Shown here: piece by piece, positions 31,873 to 38,279 of the stretch
Numbering within the stretch: position 1 is the first letter of the stretch
Layout: each line of letters begins with the position of its first letter
Virus record (IMG/VR): IMGVR_UViG_3300027754_000034
Span: 124,001-188,000 of that record
Length of the DNA stretch: 64,000 bases
Source of the DNA: a virus
Strand: one strand, 5' to 3'
Program-made: the position numbers and the translations under genes
Notes under the pieces: generated by a model
What the model was told of the DNA's origin: nothing
The model's database searches: none
What the model saw: the letters and a program-made list of their open reading frames with translations, nothing else

Positions 31873-32037
31873 TCACCGCTTCATTACATGCTGTATTTGA
31901 GCTTTGGGAATACAATTCTCCATCCTTGTAGCGAGATCCCCATCCATGTTTTCTCTCAGGAGATCTTTCCAAATATTAAGTTCATCCGGAGATAAAACCG
32001 ACACATTCTTGATCAAATCCTCGATTTTGTCTTTCAT
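31873..32037 (-). CDS. 54-residue hypothetical protein
   Basis: Frame from ATG 32037 reads MKDKIEDLIKNVSVLSPDEL...DLLRENMDGDLATRM, ending IQHVMKR. Helical. Its ATG overlaps the upstream stop (ATGA), and its own stop is 2 bases from the GC-rich element. The coupling makes it convincing despite its size. Confidence 0.65.
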   Translation of the reverse strand: MKDKIEDLIKNVSVLSPDELNIWKDLLRENMDGDLATRMENCIPKAQIQHVMKR

Positions 32038-32360
32038 GAATTTTCGCCTTCCTTCATAAACCGGGCAACTTCAAGCAATCTACGTATGGCGCTATCCTTT
32101 TGTGATAGTGCCATACTCCAATGATCACGGCAGTCTTGAGACTTCTCGTAAATCTGCGTGTCTACGGTGCGTGGGTACAGAACGAAGTGTTCATTGACCA
32201 CATTTTCGGCATCCAGAAGGCCCATAAGAGCAACCTCAACATCCTGTGTGGTATTTGGGAATGTACGTACATTCTTCTTCTCTACCTCAATTTCCCTCCG
32301 AAGATTCGCCACGGCAACTTCCAAAATTGCCAAGTTCACGTTCAGGTTATGATCGTTCAT
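32034..32360 (-). CDS. hypothetical helical protein
   Basis: 108 residues. Nearly all helix (VNLAILEVAVANLRREIEVEKKNVRTF; KDSAIRRLLEVARFMKEG), likely a small coiled coil or bundle. Heads a two-gene unit with the 54-residue gene. An imperfect hairpin (about 32085-32113) lies within it. Confidence 0.65.
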   Translation of the reverse strand: MNDHNLNVNLAILEVAVANLRREIEVEKKNVRTFPNTTQDVEVALMGLLDAENVVNEHFVLYPRTVDTQIYEKSQDCRDHWSMALSQKDSAIRRLLEVARFMKEGENS

Positions 32361-32399
32361 ATTTATTCCACTCTGGTTTTTTAATCGGGGTGTTAAATT

Positions 32400-32894
32400 A
32401 TGATTAGGTTAGCGGCTTTAGTAGAAAGTCTCTTCGGCAAATTTGGGACCAGTGATATTGCAAATGCATTCTGGGGGATGGCATTCGACTGGGCTGATAA
32501 AAACCGTGCTTCCCTGCGGGTAAGTGTTCGTAAAACTGCCGGTGAGATTCACAAAAGATCAGTAACAGACGATGAAGCTGATGATATTGCAGACCACATA
32601 ATATATTACATACTGGAAAGAATAGACGTTTCGAACCCCATGGCCAATTCTCTTAAGCAGAAGTTAGAGAATCTTGGTCCAAGGGACGATAAAGAAGACA
32701 TCATATTAGAATTTGTGAAGTCATACTTGAATGAAGATCGTCTTTCTACTCTCTGGGACAGAAACGAAATCGAAGGATATTTAGACCGGGAAAAGCACCC
32801 TGTGCTACGCCAAGTATCCAGCATGATTACGAATCTAAAGAAGATGGAAAGTAATCAAATGAAAAAGTTCGCTTCAATCTTAAAGCATAACTGA
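32400..32894 (+). CDS. hypothetical protein
   Basis: 164 residues, MIRLAALVESLFGKFGTSDIANAFWGMAFDWADKNRASLR. Highly helical and charged, and a rare plus-strand gene in the left arm. The N-terminus resembles the 'xxxIARELL'-type openings of phage structural proteins but that is weak. Followed by a strong hairpin. Unknown function. Confidence 0.65.
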   Translation: MIRLAALVESLFGKFGTSDIANAFWGMAFDWADKNRASLRVSVRKTAGEIHKRSVTDDEADDIADHIIYYILERIDVSNPMANSLKQKLENLGPRDDKEDIILEFVKSYLNEDRLSTLWDRNEIEGYLDREKHPVLRQVSSMITNLKKMESNQMKKFASILKHN

Positions 32895-32954
32895 TGATTA
32901 CTTCAGCTTACCGGCCATTTCTCTAAATATATGGCATATGCAAGTGAAATTAAT

Positions 32955-32992
32955 GTGTCCGAAAGCGGCTTGCAGATGCCGCTTTCGGACAC
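32955..32992. terminator. bidirectional-looking hairpin between convergent genes
   Basis: 15-bp perfect stem GTGTCCGAAAGCGGC/GCCGCTTTCGGACAC, 8-base loop, between the plus gene at 32400 and the minus pentapeptide gene at 33000. A related copy (TGTCCGAAAGCGGC...GCCGCTCTC) lies at 38871-38900 in the control region. Confidence 0.7.
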
Positions 32993-32999
32993 ATTCCGC

Positions 33000-33239
33000 T
33001 CAGAATTCCGAATCTTTGAATGAGTGACCCTTGACGCCGACCATGATCGCCCTGGTCAGCTGCGCCCCCTCCCATTCAGCCCCGGTCAGATCCGCCCTGG
33101 TCAGGTCCGCCCTGGTCAGGATCGTGTTGCTCAGGTTCGCGAAGGTCAGGTTTGTGTCAACCAGACACGCCCCGCTCAGGTTCGCGAAGGTCAGGTTTGC
33201 AAAGTGCAGGTTTGCTCCGCTCAGGTTCGCGTTGAGCAT
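33000..33239 (-). CDS. short pentapeptide-repeat protein, possibly a fragment
   Basis: 79 residues from ATG 33239 (MLNANLSGANLHF), about 13 pentapeptides then a tail VGVKGHSFKDSEF. A TTG-start extension to 33311 would translate straight through the GC-rich element and is rejected. Upstream, at the 3' end of the next gene (33364-33384), the bases CTCAACGCGAACCT recur. This suggests that a longer pentapeptide gene was cut and the element placed between the pieces. No start-proximal ribosome site is evident. Confidence 0.6.
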   Translation of the reverse strand: MLNANLSGANLHFANLTFANLSGACLVDTNLTFANLSNTILTRADLTRADLTGAEWEGAQLTRAIMVGVKGHSFKDSEF

Positions 33240-33268
33240 CCACGCATCGCTCAGGTTCGCAACAGGAA

Positions 33269-33292
33269 GACGCAGCGAGTGCGCCGACTGTC
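33269..33292 (-). promoter_or_regulatory. GC-rich 24-bp promoter-like element
   Basis: Minus strand GACAGTCG, 8 bases, GCTGCGTC, 29 bases before ATG 33239. Nearly identical over 48 bases to the copy at 34018, including an upstream CGAAaaaTTCG inverted repeat. Confidence 0.7.
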
Positions 33293-33363
33293 GCGAATTT
33301 TTCGAACCCAAAAACTCTGTGTCTTTCGACTGATATTGTTACCTTCTAACTATATACGGGTGG

Positions 33364-33735
33364 TTAGGTTCGCGTTGAGAATATGGCGACAAGGCGAGTT
33401 ACCATCGATTCATGTCCGCCGACAGCTTCAACCTCATTGATATACCTGTCCGATTCTATTTCGGACCAGTTGATCTGTTCGCCTTCCACGGAGGCGTACA
33501 CCATGGTCTCCCATGGATATTCCAATGGATCGTAGTGATCATTTCTGACCTTATATGTTGTTACCACCGCTTCCCCCGTGGGGGATGCACTGGTATTAAT
33601 AAACGTTTTCATTTGTTCTGCCTGTCGTTCCACATGCTTGATTGGTTGCCCGCTTTGACTCACCATCCACGATTTCTCCGTCAGCCACTTTTTAATCATG
33701 GCAGAATGCCCAGCTGCAGCTACTTGTTCGTCCAC
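33364..33735 (-). CDS. hypothetical protein
   Basis: 123 residues, MDEQVAAAGHSAMIKKWLTEKSWMVSQ. Contains 'YDPLEYPWETMVYAS' and ends VAIFSTRT, where the last codons derive from pentapeptide-like DNA in another frame. The C-terminus may therefore be a recombination product. Function unknown. Confidence 0.65.
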   Translation of the reverse strand: MDEQVAAAGHSAMIKKWLTEKSWMVSQSGQPIKHVERQAEQMKTFINTSASPTGEAVVTTYKVRNDHYDPLEYPWETMVYASVEGEQINWSEIESDRYINEVEAVGGHESMVTRLVAIFSTRT

Positions 33736-33790
33736 ATAACTGACAAGCTCGAGATCGAGGAAATTGAGGGCTTCGTCCGTGAGACTGGAG

Positions 33791-33979
33791 TCACTTCTTC
33801 GGCACGAGATCGAAGTTTAGCCGGAGATACTCGAGCATGTAGTGGAGGTCGGCGGCATCGCTCTCGACCGTGGTGCGGCTCTTGTGGGCCGTGTGGGTGA
33901 GGCCATTGGCCATCTTGCAGGCCTTCTCGAGGCCTGCATCGTGGAGGTCGGGATGGAGGTGGGACTTGTCGTTGCTCAT
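33791..33979 (-). CDS. small His-rich hypothetical protein
   Basis: 62 residues, MSNDKSHLHPDLHDAGLEKACKMANGLTHTAHKS, then an acidic helix. Six histidines in the first half could bind metal but show no classical motif. Expressed from the GC-rich element 38 bases upstream. It has high GC for its surroundings. Confidence 0.65.
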   Translation of the reverse strand: MSNDKSHLHPDLHDAGLEKACKMANGLTHTAHKSRTTVESDAADLHYMLEYLRLNFDLVPKK

Positions 33980-34017
33980 GGTTCTACCCTAGCTGCTATG
34001 GCCCGCCGCAACAGGAA

Positions 34018-34041
34018 GACGCAGCGAATGCGCCGACTGTC
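34018..34041 (-). promoter_or_regulatory. GC-rich 24-bp promoter-like element
   Basis: Minus strand GACAGTCG, 8 bases, GCTGCGTC, 38 bases before the start at 33979. Twin of the copy at 33269. Confidence 0.72.
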
Positions 34042-34139
34042 GCGAATTTTTCGAACCCAAATATTTATGATATATGATACGAAGTCATGCCATCCTTCGC
34101 GAACCGTGCGGCAGTGCCTTATGGATGGGTGAAAATATT

Positions 34140-34493
34140 CTAGTTCAATTGCAAAACTTCAAAAGAATCGGGTCCGGTCGAATAAACAACCTTCCGGACT
34201 CCACGACGACGAAGCATACGCTCACAGTTATGGCATGGTTTAGCCATTGCCAAATCCCCATTCCTAGACGCTCTCGCCACCCAGACGATAGCGCCAACAT
34301 CAAGTTTGGAACAAAGCCGGGTTTCCGCATGAATCATCGCACACTTATCTCGTGCGGCACCATTATAACTAGAAACAAAAGCACCATCTGCCCGAAGCCC
34401 TAAGGCACCAACCCAGAAAGAACGTTCATCCTTCCTCTTGGAGCCGAGACGAGCTGCCTGCTCCAGCAGGCCCAGGTCTTCTTTTCGCGACAT
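34140..34493 (-). CDS. cytidine/deoxycytidylate deaminase-fold protein
   Basis: 117 residues. 'CAMIHAETRL' (H55, E57) and 'KPCHNCERML' (C87, C90) are the zinc-binding HxE and PCxxC motifs of the deaminase fold. Length fits a minimal domain. The usual phage role is dCMP to dUMP, feeding thymidylate synthesis by ThyX (49110-50405). A tRNA or other nucleic-acid deaminase cannot be excluded, notably because a tRNA-Ser with A34 is encoded nearby. It lies one base downstream of the signal-peptide protein gene. Confidence 0.85.
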   Translation of the reverse strand: MSRKEDLGLLEQAARLGSKRKDERSFWVGALGLRADGAFVSSYNGAARDKCAMIHAETRLCSKLDVGAIVWVARASRNGDLAMAKPCHNCERMLRRRGVRKVVYSTGPDSFEVLQLN

Positions 34494-34494
34494 A

Positions 34495-34917
34495 TCAATA
34501 ATGTTTCACAAGTCGCGCATTCACTATTCCGAGTTCCAGTACTCCGAAGTTTGTGTCAAATCGGCAAGCGATAATGTCGCCGTGATATTCTATCATTTGT
34601 CCTTCACGAACCCTCAGCGTCTGCTCGTCATTCGAAAGACGCAAGTAAATATCCGGGACGGATACTATTGCCTCGTCCATGTCTGCAGTGATTTTCCCTG
34701 AACGGCTCACATTTACCACGTAGCTGTTCAGATGAGCTTCGTGCCCTGTGAGGGCTTCACAAGCTTTTTCGGCTTGGAATCCGGTAAGCTTACGCATTCG
34801 GAATTCTGAACGAATTTGGAAATATTCCGATGTAGTAAGTACCGAACTCGCCTTGGCTAACGGATCGATGAAAAGGATTGAAAATGCTAGAACGGCTGCT
34901 GTTGCGATCTTCTTCAT
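34495..34917 (-). CDS. secreted protein with OB-fold-like domain
   Basis: 140 residues with a clear Sec signal peptide (MKKIATAAVLAFSILFIDPLAKAS, cleavage probably after AKA). The mature part has 'KLTGFQAEKACEALTGHEAHLNSYVVNVSRSGK', '...VYLRLSND' and 'GQMIEYHGDIIACRF', the strand order of the tRNA_anti-like OB domain found in periplasmic proteins. It is likely exported into the host envelope, perhaps a superinfection or lysis modulator (inference). A tRNA-Arg lies just upstream. Confidence 0.7.
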   Translation of the reverse strand: MKKIATAAVLAFSILFIDPLAKASSVLTTSEYFQIRSEFRMRKLTGFQAEKACEALTGHEAHLNSYVVNVSRSGKITADMDEAIVSVPDIYLRLSNDEQTLRVREGQMIEYHGDIIACRFDTNFGVLELGIVNARLVKHY

Positions 34918-34944
34918 AATTCCTCCAGAAGATTAGAATCTTCG

Positions 34945-35018
34945 CGCCCTCGGGTGGACTCGAACCACCGACCTGTCGCTTAGAAGGCGAATGCTCTATC
35001 CAATTGAGCTACGAGGGC
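34945..35018 (-). tRNA. tRNA-Arg(TCT)
   Basis: Acceptor GCCCTCG/CGAGGGC, D arm GCTCAATTGGATAGAGC, anticodon stem with 4 clear pairs (TCGC/GCGA) and loop CTTCTAA (TCT), T arm GGTGG-TTCG-CCACC, discriminator G. CCA not encoded. It would read AGA codons, frequent in the AT-rich genes. Confidence 0.92.
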
Positions 35019-35107
35019 AATTTTTGGTTTTCATTTACCGCGAACGTAAAACCAATAAAACCGTACTCCGTCCAATTAGGACGAATACCATGTTCACGAG
35101 CGGGATT

Positions 35108-35326
35108 TTAAAATCTCATCCAGTTCTCGGGTTCACCTGAAGAAATGGCTTTTTTGGCCTCTTCCTCGGTTTCGAAGTAGATAGACTCCCGAGAGTAGGG
35201 TCCACAGTAACAAGCTGTTCCGAGGTACCACCCCGCGCCGGAACGGAGCGGTTGGAGGACCAGCTTAATATTACAACTGCCGCAGGTATCAGCGGCTCCA
35301 GACAGTATAGTTTCGCCTGCAATCAT
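35108..35326 (-). CDS. small Cys-containing protein
   Basis: 72 residues from ATG 35326 (MIAGETILSGAADTCGSCNIKL), preceded by GGAAGAACACAA. An upstream in-frame extension to 35392 would translate the GC-rich element and is rejected. 'DTCGSC' and 'CYCGPYS' could form one zinc site. Function unknown. Confidence 0.65.
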   Translation of the reverse strand: MIAGETILSGAADTCGSCNIKLVLQPLRSGAGWYLGTACYCGPYSRESIYFETEEEAKKAISSGEPENWMRF

Positions 35327-35363
35327 TTGTGTTCTTCCTGTGTGTGTGTGCGTCTCTCGGGTA

Positions 35364-35387
35364 GACGCTGCGCGCGCGCCGACTGTC
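35364..35387 (-). promoter_or_regulatory. GC-rich 24-bp promoter-like element
   Basis: Minus strand GACAGTCG, 8 bases, GCAGCGTC, 37 bases before ATG 35326. Shares the ATTCTgaagAGAAT upstream inverted repeat with the copies at 10021 and 31427. Confidence 0.72.
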
Positions 35388-35429
35388 ACCATTCTCTTCA
35401 GAATATTTCTCCATCAGGACATTTTTGGG

Positions 35430-35993
35430 TCATTTATTCAAAAGGTGTCGATTCAGCAAATGCTGAAAAGGGCGGATTTCAAACATGGCTTCCTGAACCA
35501 TTCTCACCCAGGTAGAAGAATGGAAAAAATTGGGTCCAGGTTTTTCCAGGAAATTCCAGAACCCCAGGAAATCGGTATTATGTCCGATTTTCCGATTCAT
35601 CCGGTCGGTCGGATCTACCCAGGGGTTTGTCACCATCCATGATGGTCTGCCTCTTCGAATTTGAAAAAGACAGGGTTCCCAGTCCAATATATGACACATA
35701 CTGGACGAAAATAATATATTATTTCGGTTTAAATCTCCATGCACTAGACCGAAATAATAAGCTAAATCCAAAGATTTGGCTAGGCTGATTTTTTGCCTAG
35801 AGGACAACTCACCATAGTTTATTTTTTCGCCGGGCGAGCGAGAAGATTCCCTTACTACATTATCCTTCAATACAGTAAATTTTACTTGAACAGGAATCCT
35901 GACCGAAATCTTTTCAATCACGGCGATTCTATCTAGAACTTGGTCCCAAGGGCAAAGAAGGTCTTCTCTTTTATAAGATTTTTGGAAGATCAA
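35430..35993 (-). CDS. protein-kinase/APH-fold protein, C-lobe only
   Basis: 187 residues. 'YYFGLVHGDLNRNNILF' is a catalytic loop of the kinase/aminoglycoside-phosphotransferase superfamily (D87 as base, N91 region for metal), and 'CHILDWEPCLF' is the DFG-equivalent (LDWE). The N-terminal lobe is short, with no clear glycine-rich loop or ion-pair Lys, so ATP binding may be altered. It could phosphorylate a small molecule or a host protein. An 11-bp inverted repeat (about 35707-35755) overlaps the catalytic loop codons. Downstream partner of two small genes in an ATGA-linked run. Confidence 0.75.
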   Translation of the reverse strand: MIFQKSYKREDLLCPWDQVLDRIAVIEKISVRIPVQVKFTVLKDNVVRESSRSPGEKINYGELSSRQKISLAKSLDLAYYFGLVHGDLNRNNILFSSSMCHILDWEPCLFQIRRGRPSWMVTNPWVDPTDRMNRKIGHNTDFLGFWNFLEKPGPNFFHSSTWVRMVQEAMFEIRPFQHLLNRHLLNK

Positions 35994-36199
35994 CCGAGCT
36001 TCCTTAGTTTATCATTCAATTCTTCAATTTTATCTCGCAAAAATTTGCGCATCGCCTGATTGGCTTTCGACTCTTCCTGGAACGTTAAGTCGTTCTTTAC
36101 GTATCCGTGTCCCACGATGTGATAACCATCGGGGTCACTACGGATTGCATCCGAACGCTTCACTTCTTCTTTTGACGAGTCGATAAACCAAAGCTTCAT
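35990..36199 (-). CDS. hypothetical small protein
   Basis: 69 residues, MKLWFIDSSKEEVKRSDAIRSDPDGYHIVGHGYVKND, then a charged helix. ATGA overlaps on both sides join it to the HTH gene and the kinase-fold gene. Function unknown. Confidence 0.65.
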   Translation of the reverse strand: MKLWFIDSSKEEVKRSDAIRSDPDGYHIVGHGYVKNDLTFQEESKANQAMRKFLRDKIEELNDKLRKLG

Positions 36200-36624
36200 T
36201 TTATATGAACTTTACAAGTCCGTTTATTATGACCGAGTTCGTAACAAATCGAACATCGATTGAAGCCGATTTGGGTTCTCGGCGGACTTGAAATTCGCAT
36301 CCTAGAATTCTTCTTTTTAAAGAATTCCGGGGGTTTGGGTCTGCAAGTTTCCATTATGTCGATTTCAAGACCCAAAACGAATAAAACTTTTCGAAATACA
36401 AGTTCGCTGATTGATTCTTGTCGAAGCATTCCACGAATTCTTGCAGAAGTCACACCGACTCTGCGAGCCAAATCGCTCTTGGTCCAATTTAGATCTTTTA
36501 GCCTGAAATCAATGACCTCTGAAAAAGTAAAATTTTGATTCAAATTACTACCATTTGGGAATACGTTTCCAAATGTAATGATAGCCTTTCTCACCCGGTA
36601 AATTACAACGGCAAAGACTCCCAC
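36196..36624 (-). CDS. HTH protein with C-terminal zinc knuckle
   Basis: 142 residues from a GTG at 36624 (no earlier ATG). Residues about 33-85 hold 'FSEVIDFRLKDLNWTKSDLARRVGVTSARIRGMLRQE', an XRE-type helix-turn-helix. Residues about 122-137, 'CSICYELGHNKRTCKVH', form a CCHC zinc knuckle that binds single-stranded nucleic acid. The combination suggests a nucleic-acid-binding regulator heading the operon with the kinase-fold protein. Confidence 0.75.
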   Translation of the reverse strand: MGVFAVVIYRVRKAIITFGNVFPNGSNLNQNFTFSEVIDFRLKDLNWTKSDLARRVGVTSARIRGMLRQESISELVFRKVLFVLGLEIDIMETCRPKPPEFFKKKNSRMRISSPPRTQIGFNRCSICYELGHNKRTCKVHIK

Positions 36625-36647
36625 TGTATTTGATACAATATATCAGC

Positions 36648-36686
36648 ATGCCGTGTCAAATATGTGCTATATATTTGACACGGCAT
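36648..36686. terminator. hairpin after tRNA-Ser
   Basis: ATGCCGTGTCAAATAT pairs with ATATTTGACACGGCAT (16 bp), short loop, 4 bases after the 3' end of tRNA-Ser on the minus strand and before the HTH gene leader. Confidence 0.7.
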
Positions 36687-36690
36687 TCGG

Positions 36691-36775
36691 CGGAAGAAGA
36701 GGGATTCGAACCCACGGTGGGTTTCCCCACGGCTGATTAGTAATCAGCTGCCTTAAACCACTCGGCCATTCTTCC
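36691..36775 (-). tRNA. tRNA-Ser with ACT anticodon
   Basis: Acceptor GGAAGAA/TTCTTCC, D arm GCCGAGTGGTTTAAGGC, anticodon stem GCTGA/TCAGC with loop TTACTAA (ACT), long variable arm CGTGGGGAAACCCACCG and T loop TTCGAAT (T stem with one mismatch). The long arm marks a class II Ser tRNA. The usual anticodon for AGC/AGU is GCT; A34 is unusual. CCA not encoded (CCG). Confidence 0.88.
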
Positions 36776-36780
36776 TAGTA

Positions 36781-37221
36781 TCAGCCGTAATTTCGGACGA
36801 TGTGGAAGTTCCACCATTTGAGAGGTCGGAACCTTCGCAAACGGTCGGAAAGATCCATGATCGTCCGAAGCGGGACATTATGAATGTTCCGATCGGAGCA
36901 CAGATCCACATCAGCGTCGATTCGGATGATGCGGGAATCACATCCAAACGCGTTGGCGAGCGCCATGTAAGGCGCGCATTCAAGCTCAGTGGTGTTTGTA
37001 TTATCAATGATCACCTCTGGGGCACCAGAGGTTACAGCTTCTACTGCTCTCTTGAAGCAGTTCCCATGAGCCCATGATAGCTGCGTTTTATCGAATTTGT
37101 AAACCCCATTCACTTCAAAGAAGTGTTCGGAGCTACAAATTACGGCGTTCTGAAAGTGGGCTTTCGTGTAATGGGTTTTACCTGAGCCAGGAAGACCCTG
37201 CATAATGTATAATTTAGTCAT
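36781..37221 (-). CDS. P-loop polynucleotide-kinase-like ATPase (AAA_33)
   Basis: 146 residues. 'MQGLPGSGKTHYTKAH' is the Walker A (9-16), 'VICSSEHFFEVNG' the substrate strand, 'PEVIIDNTNTT' the Walker B-like element typical of the PNK/NEDD4BP2-like AAA_33 family, and 'SDRLRRF' gives LID arginines. Likely a 5'-polynucleotide or small-molecule kinase. With the ligase it could repair tRNA or DNA breaks (inference). Ends 5 bases before tRNA-Ser. Confidence 0.85.
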   Translation of the reverse strand: MTKLYIMQGLPGSGKTHYTKAHFQNAVICSSEHFFEVNGVYKFDKTQLSWAHGNCFKRAVEAVTSGAPEVIIDNTNTTELECAPYMALANAFGCDSRIIRIDADVDLCSDRNIHNVPLRTIMDLSDRLRRFRPLKWWNFHIVRNYG

Positions 37222-37275
37222 AACCTATTTTACAGACCAAACTGGTAGTAGAATTTTCTCTTTCTAGTATCCATC

Positions 37276-37328
37276 ATTAAGTGAGGTATATGGAATATTG
37301 AGAAAATATTCCATATACCTCACTTAAT
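37276..37328. terminator. 24-bp perfect inverted repeat
   Basis: Arms 37276-37299 and 37305-37328 are exact complements around a 5-base loop. It lies after the 53-residue gene on the minus strand, which ends at 37348, and is among the longest perfect stems in the window. Confidence 0.75.
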
Positions 37329-37347
37329 TTTTCACAAATTCTAGGCC

Positions 37348-37509
37348 TCAGTTGATTTCTATGACCTTCCCCTCTTCCAAGAGTACTATATACTCTTTCT
37401 GGCCGAATCCGCAGAAAGTAACGGTATTCCTTTCACTATCATGATGCCCTATATAGAAGAAAGGTATATTATACCTCACTCTAAGATAGTCTAATGAATC
37501 TTGATTCAT
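37348..37509 (-). CDS. 53-residue hypothetical protein
   Basis: Frame from ATG 37509 reads MNQDSLDYLRVRYNIPFFYIGHHD...VTFCGFGQKEYIVLLEEGKV, ending IEIN. AGGATCCC precedes the ATG. It sits between two strong hairpins, so it looks like a single-gene unit. Beta-rich; function unknown. Confidence 0.6.
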   Translation of the reverse strand: MNQDSLDYLRVRYNIPFFYIGHHDSERNTVTFCGFGQKEYIVLLEEGKVIEIN

Positions 37510-37560
37510 GGGATCCTATTTCTTAGAATAGGCTTAATCCTCACAATTTCTCTTTCGAGA

Positions 37561-37597
37561 ATATATGGCATGAATGCTAGAAATTCATGCCATATAT
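37561..37597. repeat. ATGGCAT-type hairpin, copy 1
   Basis: 15-bp stem ATATATGGCATGAAT/ATTCATGCCATATAT. Same motif (ATGGCAT ... TTAGAAA-like loop ... ATGCCAT) as at 37711 and 38091. The segment 37598-37710 between copies holds no convincing gene. Confidence 0.7.
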
Positions 37598-37710
37598 GTT
37601 TCACTTGCCGATGAATGCGAGTCCAGTTAGAATGATGCCTCTTTCAGTACCAATTAATCACTTGATCAGGTTTTATTTTTCCGGGTGTGGTGGGTTGGGG
37701 ATCGAGCAAG

Positions 37711-37747
37711 AGATATGGCATAAATTTTAGAAACCTATGCCATATCT
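37711..37747. repeat. ATGGCAT-type hairpin, copy 2
   Basis: 12-bp stem AGATATGGCATA/TATGCCATATCT with loop aattttagaaacc. The following stretch to 37832 contains a GT-rich run and no supported gene. Confidence 0.7.
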
Positions 37748-37832
37748 GTGCGTGTGTGTTTGTTGTGTGGTGCTATGGGGATCGGTCTCGCTACCCATCT
37801 CCATTCAAGTTTGGCTCGCTTTGATCTCAAAT

Positions 37833-37875
37833 CTCGATCCTAACCCAGGGGTCTTCCGCCTGGGTTAGGATCGAG
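37833..37875. terminator. 17-bp hairpin overlapping a gene end
   Basis: CTCGATCCTAACCCAGG/CCTGGGTTAGGATCGAG with a 9-base loop. The stop codon of the 79-residue frame on the minus strand lies inside one arm. Confidence 0.7.
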
Positions 37876-38079
37876 CAAAATATATCCTAGGGGTTCAAGC
37901 GAATCCTGCCACCCATCCGGCGACTTCTCGGCCTTGGGCAGACATGACGATCCCATTGATTCGAATGAGTGCCAATGGGTTCCGATGTAAAAGTTCTCCC
38001 CGTCCACCGTCAGAGCAAGATGGAGTGCTTCTCCTCGAGCCAGTGTATCCCCCCTAGGAATGCTTCGAATTTCTTTTAT
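37840..38079 (-). CDS. 79-residue protein with apparent non-canonical (ATA) start
   Basis: The frame reads IKEIRSIPRGDTLARGEALHL...VDGENFYIGTHWHSFESMG...KSPDGWQDSLEPLGYILLDP and looks clearly protein-coding. It has no usable ATG, GTG or TTG at its 5' end, and a stop lies 18 bases further up. GGAGGAACT lies directly before ATA AAA GAA, so ATA at 38079 is the best start candidate. A 5' truncation is the alternative. Function unknown. Confidence 0.45.
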   Translation of the reverse strand: MKEIRSIPRGDTLARGEALHLALTVDGENFYIGTHWHSFESMGSSCLPKAEKSPDGWQDSLEPLGYILLDPNPGGRPLG

Positions 38080-38090
38080 AGTTCCTCCAA

Positions 38091-38127
38091 ATGTATGGCA
38101 TAAATGTTAGAAATCTATGCCATACAT
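38091..38127. repeat. ATGGCAT-type hairpin, copy 3
   Basis: 12-bp stem ATGTATGGCATA/TATGCCATACAT with loop aatgttagaaatc, just upstream of the ATA-start gene. Loop sequence matches copy 2 in 11 of 13 positions. Confidence 0.7.
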
Positions 38128-38140
38128 GATGTGTGTTTGT

Positions 38141-38222
38141 AGGGTGGTGCTTTGTTATTTAAATATCAAGTAACCGGATATTTAAATAACAGAGCACCAC
38201 CACCCTTTCGGATGGTGGTGCT
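38141..38222. promoter_or_regulatory. two mutually exclusive hairpins sharing one arm
   Basis: Arm 38141-38167 (AGGGTGGTGCT then TTGTTATTTAAATATC) pairs with 38177-38206. The last part of that second arm (AGCACCACCACCC, 38193-38205) can instead pair with GGATGGTGGTGCT (38210-38222). The two structures cannot form together, as in an attenuator. Confidence 0.55.
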
Positions 38223-38233
38223 CAGGTTCGCCC

Positions 38234-38273
38234 GGTTCAGATGGGCCGGTCTTGCGACCGGCCCATCTGAACC
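38234..38273 (-). terminator. 18-bp GC-rich hairpin
   Basis: GGTTCAGATGGGCCGGTC/GACCGGCCCATCTGAACC, loop TTGC, 6 bases after the stop at 38280 on the minus strand. No T run but very stable. Confidence 0.75.
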
Positions 38274-38279
38274 TCCTCC

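Noticed and set aside
33024-33440. Arg/Pro/Ala-rich frames opposite pentapeptide genes (also near 17035-17631, 25229-25459, 53535-54042)
   Set aside because: Antisense shadows of A(D/N)LxX repeats.
10021-35387. The 24-bp elements as riboswitches or translation signals
   Set aside because: One copy precedes tRNA genes and several lie so close to the ribosome site that they could not be fully transcribed leaders; a promoter explains position and fixed spacing better.
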